Source: UBA6522 sp963664945 (lineage in GTDB: Bacteria > Pseudomonadota > Gammaproteobacteria > Steroidobacterales > Rariloculaceae). Taken from it: DNA of 64,000 nucleotides. This document shows positions 25,184 to 32,192 of the stretch, piece after piece. Below the pieces are notes generated by a model. That model ran no database searches, was not told the DNA's origin, and worked only from the letters and a program-made list of their open reading frames with translations. Location of the stretch: the NCBI GenBank assembly GCA_963664945.1, contig OY761822.1:124001-188000 (forward strand), written 5' to 3'. Position numbers and translations under genes: made by a program. How positions within the stretch are numbered: the stretch's first letter is position 1; each line of letters starts with the position of its first letter.

Positions 25184-26494
25184 ATGTCATCAACACCCAA
25201 TGGTCGGTTTCTGGCGAGTACAGAGCTGGCCGATTTCGACCCGATCATCCTTGGATTCATTGACGATCTCCGAGTTCGCGGGGAGATTAGCGAGGGTTAC
25301 GCCGATCTTCATCGCGGCCCGGTGCGCCACTTCCTGATCTGGACGGTTCTCAGTGGCATTGCGCTCGAAGAAATCGATGGATCGGTGATTGATCGATTTC
25401 TCCAGCACGATTGTGACTGCTGGTCCACGGTATCAATGCCAAGGAAGGGGATGTGGCTGCGCCGTTGGCGCAAACGCAAATCATCACCAGAGATCGTGCG
25501 GTTCGTCCGGTACCTGGAACAGACGGGGAGGATCCAGACTCCCGGGGGCTTGGCCGGCAAGTTCGGCCTGCTCGACGATTTTCTTGAGCGCTTGCGTGGC
25601 GAAGGCTATGCGTCTGAAAGCATCAGGAAATACCGTTTTTCTTGCAACTGGCTCGTTGTCTGGCTGCATCTCTTTCGTATCCCGCTGCATGAGTTGACGC
25701 TGGCGGTATACGAACGGTTTCTGAACAGCGATTTCGGCTGCACGATTCCCGGGGAATTTTATTGTCGGCGAGCACCTTCTCCCGGCAGTTCACGCGACAT
25801 GATGATCCGCAAGTTCCTGAATTATATCGCTTCGACCGGGCAGATTGAATCGCTGTGGCCAGCACCGAAGGAAAAGGCGTTGCCCGCAATACTTGACAGG
25901 TTCTCGGACTGGCTTGAGTGCAATCGGGGCATCCGCGCCCGGACCATAAACAGGCACGCACGGAACATTGAGGAAGTCCTGCCGGAGCTCGGAGACGATC
26001 CCGGGAGGTATGACGCCTCGTTGATCAGAAGCGTGTTGTTGGACCAGTTGGAACATCGTTCCCCGGAGCGTGCCCGATCCCTGATCACGTCGATGCGCAT
26101 GTATCTGCGTTTCCTGGCATCGGAGGGCGTCGTGGCGGGGGCACTCGTGAACGCCGTGCCGACGATGCGCCGATGCCGGCTCTCGACTCTGCCCCGGTAT
26201 ATCCCGGCCGAGGACGTCGAGCGCGCGATCGCGACTTGCGGTGACGACCCTCTGGGCGTACGAGACCGGGCCATCCTGTTGCTGTTGGCACGGCTGGCGT
26301 TGCGGGCAGGGGATGTGGTTGCCCTACGGCTGGGCGATATCGACTGGGACAGGGCCGAAATCCGTGTATCGGGCAAGTCAAGGCGGCAAACAGCTCTTCC
26401 TCTGCCCCAGGATGTAGGTGACGCCCTTCGTAGTTACATCACGAAGGTGCGTAAGCGCCATGGCGACCCCACCTTCCTTTCGGTGAGCCAATAG
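25184..26494 (+). pseudogene. Tyrosine recombinase, RIT first-gene type, C-terminally truncated
   Basis: 436 aa from an ATG with GGAGG upstream. SAM-like N-terminal halves lead into a catalytic domain with the first Arg in LLLLARLALRAGDVVALRLGDIDWD and the beta-hairpin Lys in VSGKSRRQTALPLP. The protein ends at GDPTFLSVSQ before the HxLRH, GH and Tyr motifs, so it cannot be active. The cut coincides with the left end of the IS66 copy at about 26495. Length, gene-to-palindrome spacing and style match the first recombinase of the intact RIT element at 30071-31303. I read this as the remains of a second RIT element in opposite orientation. Confidence 0.75.
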
Positions 26495-26504
26495 GATTGG
26501 ATGA

Positions 26505-26531
26505 CTCCTTTATATAAGGAGTGTTGTCCAA
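26505..26531 (+). repeat. Hairpin at IS66 copy A left end
   Basis: ACTCCTT-TATAT-AAGGAGT at 26510-26528 is enclosed by the outer pair ATTGGA / TCCAAT. It directly precedes the tnpA ATG and sits within about 10-20 nt of the broken recombinase gene. It could serve as part of the IS66 end or as a translation-control hairpin for tnpA. Confidence 0.5.
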
Positions 26532-26929
26532 TGCGGAACCATAATCTGGATGCCAATGGTGGGAAGGCCGCTGCAGCGAATGGCGCGAGGCCGGTTGCGA
26601 AGAAGCGAAGGAAGCGTCAGCGGTGGAGCGCGGAGGAGAAGATTCGGATCACGCGGGAGAGCTTTGCCTCGAGCGAGTCGGTGACGGCGGTGGCGGCTCG
26701 GCACGGGATCACGCGTAACCGGCTGTCGGCCTGGCGCAGCCAGCTACGGCAGGGCAAGCTGGCGGCGTCATCGGCGAAGTCGCCACCTCAGGAGGCCTTC
26801 GCCGCGGTGGAGGTGGAGGAACGGCCTTCGGCGGTGATCGAGGGCCGCGGCGTGACGGTACGCCTGGAGGGGGCGATGGACACGGCCGGGATCGCCTCGA
26901 TCGCCGTGGCGCTGGCGGGGAGCCGCTGA
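26531..26929 (+). CDS. tnpA: IS66 TnpA (copy A)
   Basis: 132 aa. KKRRKRQRWSAEEKIRITRESFASSESVTAVAARHGITRNRLSAWRSQLRQGKL is the family helix-turn-helix. The C-terminal AVIEGRGVTVRLEGAMDTAGIASIAVAL resembles the usual IS66 OrfA beta-tail. The stop overlaps the tnpB start (TGATG at 26927-26931), the coupled order typical of IS66. TnpA and TnpB are needed for transposition by TnpC. Confidence 0.9.
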   Translation: MRNHNLDANGGKAAAANGARPVAKKRRKRQRWSAEEKIRITRESFASSESVTAVAARHGITRNRLSAWRSQLRQGKLAASSAKSPPQEAFAAVEVEERPSAVIEGRGVTVRLEGAMDTAGIASIAVALAGSR

Positions 26930-27279
26930 TGGTGTCGCCCAACGGTATGCGCATCCTGGTGGCGACCGAGGCGGTGGATTTTCGCAAGGGCCATGACGGG
27001 CTGGCCGCGGTGGTGCAGAACGAGCTGGGACTGGACCCGTATTCGGGGGTCGCTTACGTCTTCCGGGCCAAGCGAGCCGACAGGATCAAGGTGCTCTGGT
27101 TCGACGGCACGGGCCTGGTGATGGCGTACAAGCGGCTTGAGCAGGGCCGGTTTGCCTGGCCCGCGGTTCGCGACGGTGTGATCCGGCTTACCCGGGCGCA
27201 GTTCGAGGCCCTGTTCGAGGGTCTGGACTGGCGCCGGGCGTGGTCCCCGAGGGTACGGCGACCGCGCGCTGTGGCTTGA
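26929..27279 (+). CDS. tnpB: IS66 TnpB (copy A)
   Basis: 116 aa. MRILVATEAVDFRKGHDGLAAVVQNELGLDPYSGVAYVFRAKRADRIKVLWFDGTGLVMAYKRLEQGRF is the canonical IS66 OrfB/TnpB sequence (DMRKGFDGL, FxxRRxDRxKxLxWDGxG). Complete. It is followed after 90 nt by tnpC, which is interrupted. Confidence 0.94.
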   Translation: MVSPNGMRILVATEAVDFRKGHDGLAAVVQNELGLDPYSGVAYVFRAKRADRIKVLWFDGTGLVMAYKRLEQGRFAWPAVRDGVIRLTRAQFEALFEGLDWRRAWSPRVRRPRAVA

Positions 27280-27369
27280 CGCCGGAGACGGCAATCGAGC
27301 CCCTGTATCGGCCCGCTTTGCGGGCCGATATTCGTTTATAACTACATGATTTTATGGTAGTATTTTGTC

Positions 27370-28017
27370 ATGCAGGCCCATCCCCAAACGGTCGATCTCA
27401 AGGCGTTGCCCGAAGCCCTTCGGGTGCTGTTCGAACAGCAGAGTGCGACGCTGAAGCGCGAGCAAACGGACAACAAGGAGCTTCGCGCGGAGAACGAACT
27501 GCTCCTCGATTCCAACCGCCGCCTGGAACACCTCGTCACCGAGCTGCGCCGGGTAATCTTCGACAAGCGCTCGGAGAAGCGCCCGCTGGACGATCGCCAG
27601 TTGGCGTTCGAGGACCTGGAGGGCGCGGTGGCCGAGGTGGAGGAAGCGGTGGCCGCGGCGGGTGGCGCCTCGGCATCGCCCGGGCGCAGGCGCCGTGCCC
27701 CTCGGCGCAACCTCGGGCATCTGCCGAAGAACCTTCAGCGGATCGAGCAGGTCATCGAGCCCGATAGCACCCAGTGCCCCTGCGGGTGCGGGGAGATGAT
27801 CCGCATCGGCGTGGACCGCACCGAGCGGCTGGACATCGTGCCGGCGCAGCTTCGGGTCATCGTCACCGTGCGCCCGAAGTACGCCTGCCGAACCTGCGAG
27901 CAAGGGGTCATCCAGGCGGCCGCGCCGGCGCACCTGATCATCGGCGGGCTGCCGACCGAGGGGGCGCTGGCCCAGGTGCTCATTTCCAAGTACGCGGACC
28001 ATCTGCCGCTGTATCGC
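27370..28017 (+). pseudogene. tnpC: IS66 tnpC (copy A), 5' part, split by RIT element
   Basis: 216 codons up to YADHLPLYR. An N-terminal leucine-zipper-like coiled coil (TLKREQTDNKELRAENELLLDSNRRLEHLVTELRR) is followed by a Cys-rich zinc finger (CPCGCG and CRTCEQG) and the start of the transposase domain. The RIT element enters after TATCGC (28012-28017). The same TATCGC recurs at 31443-31448, where the frame resumes with QSQIYARSGVEL, so removing one copy plus the element restores an uninterrupted TnpC. Confidence 0.92.
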
Positions 28018-28043
28018 TTATGTTGATGTCAACATAAGCGATA
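28012..28043. repeat. 32-bp palindrome B (RIT left junction)
   Basis: TATCGCTTATGTTGA at 28012-28026, TG in the centre, and TCAACATAAGCGATA at 28029-28043 form 15-bp perfect arms. The first six bases are native tnpC sequence and the last five are the start of the 88-bp RIT inverted repeat. It has the same length and TAT-S-G-Y-TTAT core as palindromes A and C. Confidence 0.92.
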
Positions 28044-28126
28044 AGATGTTGCGCACCCGATTATGCTGCGCAGAGGCCGGTCATCGCCGGTTTGCCGGGG
28101 GGTTCCTACAATCTGCGCAACATAAT
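28039..28126. repeat. RIT left 88-bp inverted repeat
   Basis: Begins CGATAAGATGTTGCGCACCC and ends CTGCGCAACATAAT. It contains short internal inverted pieces such as GATGTTGCGCA facing TGCGCAACAT and GGCCGGTCATCGCCGG. It is an exact reverse complement of 31360-31447. These are probable binding sites for the three recombinases. It overlaps nothing but the 3' flank of the third recombinase gene. Confidence 0.95.
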
Positions 28127-28135
28127 GTTTTGCCG

Positions 28136-29143
28136 TCAGATCGCGTTCAGGAAGGCGATCACGCCTTTGTCCTCTTTCCAGGGTCGGTCGCGACCTGGGT
28201 CTCCCGCATCGCAAAGCGTCATCGCTTTGGCCTTCATTTCGAGATCGATTTCGGCGTAGATGTTGGTCGTATCGAGGCTGACATGCCCGAGCCATGCTCG
28301 GATGGTGTTGAGATCGACACCTGCCTGCAGCAGATGACAGGCACTTGAGTGCCGGAGGACATGCGGCGTGATTGCCCGCCCCGACAACGACGGCACCTGG
28401 GCAGCGCATCGCTCAACAAGCCGGTAGACCCCGAAGCGGGTATAGGGCCTCCGATGACGACTCATGAACACGGCGTCTCCCTGTTCCCGTCTACGAACGA
28501 GTTCGACCAAGACGTTCCGGGTACGCGGCCACAGCGGGCATCGACGGCTCTTGCCTCCCTTGCCGCGCAGCGTGACAAGCGCGTGACGGCCGTCACGGCG
28601 GTCGACATCCAGATCGGCCACTTTCAATCCAGTCGCCTCGGAAACGCGGGCCCCGGTGTTGTAGAGGAAGAGCAGCATTGCATATTCGGCGCGGCCCTGC
28701 GGCTTTTGGCGGTCGGGAACCGCGAGGAGTGCTTCCACTTCATCCTTGGTCATCCAGGCGATGGGCTGCGGTGTGGACTTCTTCGTCGCGATCGCGCGAA
28801 TCTGTCCACACCAATCGAGATGGGCCGGTTCGCGGCTGGCGACGAAGCGGGCAAAGGATCGGATCGCGGCCAACCGTTGGTTACGCGTCCGGACCGAACA
28901 GCCACGGTCTTCCTCAAGGTGTGAAAGGAACTGCAACACACGCGAAGGACCGATATCTTCGACATGCAAGCGGTCGACCGGCTTGCGCGCCTTGGCGCTG
29001 ATGAATGGCAGCAGCAGTCTGAAGCTGTCGCGATAGCTCTTCTGAGTGTTTTGGGCGAGGCGGCGCTCGGTGACGATGTAATCCGCGAGAAAGCGCCGCA
29101 GCCAGGAACCGAGTGTACTTGAATCACGCATGGTCTCCTCCAT
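28136..29143 (-). CDS. RIT tyrosine recombinase 3
   Basis: 335 aa. Core-binding domain at about 10-110 (FLADYIVTERRLAQNTQKSYRDSFRLLLPFI). The catalytic set is Arg in LYNTGARVSEATGLKVADLDVD, Lys in LRGKGGKSRRCPL, HVLRH in ITPHVLRHSSACHLLQAG, GH in IRAWLGHVSLDTTNIY and the Tyr nucleophile in that IYAEID. Complete. It overlaps recombinase 2 by 20 nt. Third in translation order; in RIT elements all three members are thought to act together. Confidence 0.93.
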   Translation of the reverse strand: MEETMRDSSTLGSWLRRFLADYIVTERRLAQNTQKSYRDSFRLLLPFISAKARKPVDRLHVEDIGPSRVLQFLSHLEEDRGCSVRTRNQRLAAIRSFARFVASREPAHLDWCGQIRAIATKKSTPQPIAWMTKDEVEALLAVPDRQKPQGRAEYAMLLFLYNTGARVSEATGLKVADLDVDRRDGRHALVTLRGKGGKSRRCPLWPRTRNVLVELVRRREQGDAVFMSRHRRPYTRFGVYRLVERCAAQVPSLSGRAITPHVLRHSSACHLLQAGVDLNTIRAWLGHVSLDTTNIYAEIDLEMKAKAMTLCDAGDPGRDRPWKEDKGVIAFLNAI

Positions 29144-30074
29144 TGACGTAGCGATTGAAACGTACCGACGCTTCGTGAAGGAGGTCCGGCGTCATCGACA
29201 GGTATACGCTTGTTCCGTCGAGGTTGGCGTGGCCAAGATACGTCGACAGTACGGGCAGAAGCCGCTGAACATCCAATCCGTTCCGGTACCAGGACGTCAG
29301 GCGGTGTACGGCCGCAGTGTGGCGCAAGCTGTGCAGACATGGAGAGCGCCGTCCGTCATCCCTCCGCTCTACCCCGGCAATTTCCAGCAGTCGGGCAAAT
29401 GCATGATCCACGTTGTGCTTTCTCACCGGTGTTCCGTCGCGGTTTGCAAGGAAGGTCGAATCCATCCCTTCGGGCAGCGGGCGACCCGCACGCCGGTGAG
29501 CATAGGCCTCGAGTACGTCGGCAAGCTTCGGCGCCACGGGAACGAGGCGGCTCTTGAAGAACTTTGTGTTCCGCACCGTGAGGACGGCTTCTGCGAGGTC
29601 GACATCGTGCAAGGAAAGGTGCAGTGTCTCGCTGGTTCTCAGACCGGCTCCGTACAGCATGAAGAGCAGCGTCCGAAAGGTATCTCCATCGAAGCGGATG
29701 GCATGTTTGCGGCTGACTTCGACAGCACCGAACAGGCGCTGGAGTTCCTCGCGCGAGTAAATGTAAGGCGGTGCCGATGGCGGCGACTTCGGCTCCTCGT
29801 CCGGCGGTGGAAGAGGTGATCGTGTGGCATAACCGCGGCTGATCGCGTAGCGGTAAAACCCGGCCAACGCGCCGTACTTGTTTGCACGCCACCGGGTAAG
29901 CGGACCGCTTCCGGCAAGGAACCGGCGCACTTCCATCTCCGTGACCGCATCGCAGCGCACCTGCTCGGGCACGCTCTTGCAGAATTGGTACAAGGCTCTC
30001 GCGCTCGTGATAAACCGGGCGCCATGCGCCCGACGCCACACAACATAATGATCGATCGCATCGCGCAGAATCAT
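29124..30074 (-). CDS. RIT tyrosine recombinase 2
   Basis: 316 aa. Catalytic residues: Arg in LYGAGLRTSETLHLSLHDVDL, Lys in VRNTKFFKSRLVP, HSLRH in CLHSLRHTAAVHRL, GH in LSTYLGHANLDGTSVYLSM with the Tyr in SVYLS. The spacing between the HxLRH and GH blocks carries an insert (TSWYRNGLDVQRLLPVL). It overlaps recombinase 1 by 4 nt, so it is translationally coupled. Complete and apparently active. Confidence 0.93.
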   Translation of the reverse strand: MILRDAIDHYVVWRRAHGARFITSARALYQFCKSVPEQVRCDAVTEMEVRRFLAGSGPLTRWRANKYGALAGFYRYAISRGYATRSPLPPPDEEPKSPPSAPPYIYSREELQRLFGAVEVSRKHAIRFDGDTFRTLLFMLYGAGLRTSETLHLSLHDVDLAEAVLTVRNTKFFKSRLVPVAPKLADVLEAYAHRRAGRPLPEGMDSTFLANRDGTPVRKHNVDHAFARLLEIAGVERRDDGRRSPCLHSLRHTAAVHRLTSWYRNGLDVQRLLPVLSTYLGHANLDGTSVYLSMTPDLLHEASVRFNRYVNGGDHA

Positions 30075-31303
30075 GTCAGGCCCTCCAAATCGATGTTGGC
30101 AACTTCGCGAAGTGCATGCAGTTGGACCTGCGCGTAAACGGCGGTGGCCGCGACACTTCGATGCCCGAGGTAATCGCCCACAGCCTTCATGGACAGTCCC
30201 CGATCGAGCAGATGCTGGGCTGCAGCGTGGCGCAGAGCATGAGGTCCACGACGTTTGTCCGTGATGCCGAGACGTTCAAGACGTATCGAAACAATGGACT
30301 TGATCACTCCTCTGCTGAGCGGCTTGATCGGAGCTTTCAGCGTTAGGAACAACCGTCGCTCGGCATGCACGGGGCGCACCTCGCGCAGATATCGCAGAAT
30401 CGCTTGCCCGACGCCGCGTGAGAGCGGGTAGAGAAGCGTGCGTCCCGGTTTAGGGCAGCGGACCCGCAGCATCTCCCGCTCCCAAGCCAGGTCATCGAGC
30501 CGAAGGCCGCTGACTTCACCGGCACGAAGGCCGTATGTGATCAGCAGCATCACGATCGCGCGGGCACGAATGTCGCAGGAACGGTCACCCTCGGTGCTGG
30601 CCAGCAGACGGATCACCTCATCACGGTTCAATCCTTTCGGAATCGCCTTGCCCGGATGACGTCGCGGCGGCATGATGCCATCGGCCAGTCCCGGGCTGCA
30701 CCACCCCTGCTGTTCGGCAAACCGGAAGAACGTACGCAGTTGCTGCGCATAAAGATGTATCGTGGATCGAGCGTAGCCGCGCGCGTGATAGCGCGTGATC
30801 GCCTCATCGATGGTTGTGATCTCGACAGAGGCCAGGTCGAGTCCTGCCTCGTCAAGTCCGACGAAAAATCGGTCAACGGTTCGGCAACAGCTATCGATGG
30901 TCGTATCGGACCACCCGCGTTCGCCGGACATGCTTGCCGCAAAGGCCGTTACGTGCGACGTATGACCGTGACCGACGACACGAGGTTCCTCAAGCCAGCC
31001 CAGAAAGCGCAACCATCGCTTGGAGCAACTGAGAAATCGCTGCCCGAGTTTGGGTCGTAATCTGCACCTGCCGGGTAGCAGCCACCGGCGGAATCCGGCT
31101 TCGATCCTGCGCGCGTTCACCTCGTCGTCCTTCAAATCGAGAAGACGCACGAGCTTCAACTGATGAGCGGCAATCTTCCGTAATGTCGCAGGCTTGATGC
31201 CAAGTTGCTCACAGTGATCGAGAAAGGCGAGCCGTTCATTGATCAATGGTGAGCAGCGATAATGCTCGACCGTCGACGGTCGGGCGAAGAGATCTTCGAA
31301 CAT
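30071..31303 (-). CDS. RIT tyrosine recombinase 1
   Basis: 410 aa, the longest of the trio. The N-terminal extension carries a DNA-binding region (TVEHYRCSPLINERLAFLDHCEQLGIKPATLRKIAAHQL). The catalytic set is Arg in LLITYGLRAGEVSGLRLDDLAWE, HALRH in GPHALRHAAAQHLLDRG, GH in VGDYLGHRSVAATAVYAQV and Tyr in VYAQV. It begins 57 nt inside the right 88-bp repeat and is the first gene of the operon. Its truncated cousin is at 25184-26494. Confidence 0.93.
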   Translation of the reverse strand: MFEDLFARPSTVEHYRCSPLINERLAFLDHCEQLGIKPATLRKIAAHQLKLVRLLDLKDDEVNARRIEAGFRRWLLPGRCRLRPKLGQRFLSCSKRWLRFLGWLEEPRVVGHGHTSHVTAFAASMSGERGWSDTTIDSCCRTVDRFFVGLDEAGLDLASVEITTIDEAITRYHARGYARSTIHLYAQQLRTFFRFAEQQGWCSPGLADGIMPPRRHPGKAIPKGLNRDEVIRLLASTEGDRSCDIRARAIVMLLITYGLRAGEVSGLRLDDLAWEREMLRVRCPKPGRTLLYPLSRGVGQAILRYLREVRPVHAERRLFLTLKAPIKPLSRGVIKSIVSIRLERLGITDKRRGPHALRHAAAQHLLDRGLSMKAVGDYLGHRSVAATAVYAQVQLHALREVANIDLEGLT

Positions 31304-31359
31304 GATGTTGTCTCCTGTTTGTGGGAGCCAGCATCATGACGGCGGACATGGACCGCAAT

Positions 31360-31447
31360 ATTATGTTGCGCAGATTGTAGGAACCCCCCGGCAAACCGGC
31401 GATGACCGGCCTCTGCGCAGCATAATCGGGTGCGCAACATCTTATCG
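31360..31447. repeat. RIT right 88-bp inverted repeat
   Basis: Exact reverse complement of the left repeat (28039-28126), ending at the tnpC junction (CTTATCG at 31441-31447). It lies upstream of the first recombinase, so it probably also contains the element's promoter and would allow the recombinases to repress or time their own expression (inference). Confidence 0.95.
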
Positions 31448-31448
31448 C

Positions 31449-32158
31449 CAATCGCAGATCTACGCCCGATCGGGGGTGGAGCTGGATCGCTCCACGCTGG
31501 CGGGCTGGGTGGGCAAGGCGTCGTTTCATCTCATTCCGGTGGTGGATCGGCTCGCCTGGCATCTGAAGCGGTCCGATCATCTGTTCATGGACGAGACCCG
31601 GGCGCCGGTGCTGGACCCGGGCCGGGGCAAGACCAAGACGGGGTATCTGTGGGCGCTGGCCCGCGACCGGCGGCCCTGGGCCGGTCCGGACCCGCCCGGC
31701 GTGGTGTTCTTCTACGCGCCCGGGCGCGGCGGATGCCACGCCGTGGGCTTTCTCGAGGGATTCGAAGGCAAGCTGCACGTGGACGGTTATGCCGGCTACA
31801 ACGCGGTGGCGGTGCCCGGCAAGGGGGTGGTCCGCTGTTACTGTTGGAGCCACGCCAGGCGCAAGCTGTGCGAGATCCACGACAGCCACCGCTCCACGAT
31901 CGCCGCCGAAGGGCTGCGGCGCATCGGCGAGATGTACGCCATCGAGAAGAAGATCCGGGGCGAGCCTCCCGACGTCCGGCTGGCCGTGCGCCAGGCGCGA
32001 ACCGCGCCGCTGGTCGAGGACTTCGGGGTGTGGCTGCGGAAGCAACGCGCCCGGGTCTCACCCAAGTCGCGCCTGGGCGAGAAGCTGGCCTACATCGCCA
32101 ACCACTGGGACGGGCTGCAGGTGTTCCTCACCGACGGGCGGGTGGAGATGGACACAAA
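31449..32158 (+). pseudogene. tnpC: IS66 tnpC (copy A), 3' part, truncated at the MDTN motif
   Basis: The frame resumes QSQIYARSGVELDRSTLAGWVG. It contains DDE-domain parts SDHLFMDETRAPVLDPGRG, GKLHVDGYAGYN and VRCYCWSHARRKLCEIH, and runs to VFLTDGRVEMDTN. Native TnpC continues about 90 residues beyond MDTN (compare 13234-13640). Here it ends at palindrome C. So this copy has suffered two separate interruptions: RIT in the middle and loss of the C-terminus. Confidence 0.9.
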
Positions 32159-32192
32159 TATCGTTTATTCGGTTAACCGAATAAACGATATT
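32157..32192. repeat. 36-bp perfect palindrome C joining two IS66 transposases
   Basis: AATATCGTTTATTCGGTT (32157-32174) is followed by its exact reverse complement (32175-32192). The inner 32 bp start with TATCGTTTAT and share the core of palindromes A and B. On its left, IS66 copy A stops at MDTN; on its right, reading the other strand, copy B stops at MDNN. No recombinase genes lie between them. Confidence 0.95.

Larger units (their letters stand above)
28018..31448 (-). mobile_element. RIT (recombinase-in-trio) element inserted in IS66 tnpC
   Basis: Three overlapping tyrosine recombinase genes on one strand lie between two 88-bp inverted repeats that are identical base for base (28039-28126 and 31360-31447). 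That is the definition of a RIT element. TATCGC flanks both sides. Perfect repeat identity and intact genes point to recent insertion. Extra sequence at the left end only (28018-28038) makes palindrome B. Confidence 0.93.

Noticed and set aside
25008..32192. CRISPR array or intrinsic terminators at the palindromes
   Set aside because: No repeat-spacer periodicity; no U-runs follow the palindromes and they interrupt coding frames.
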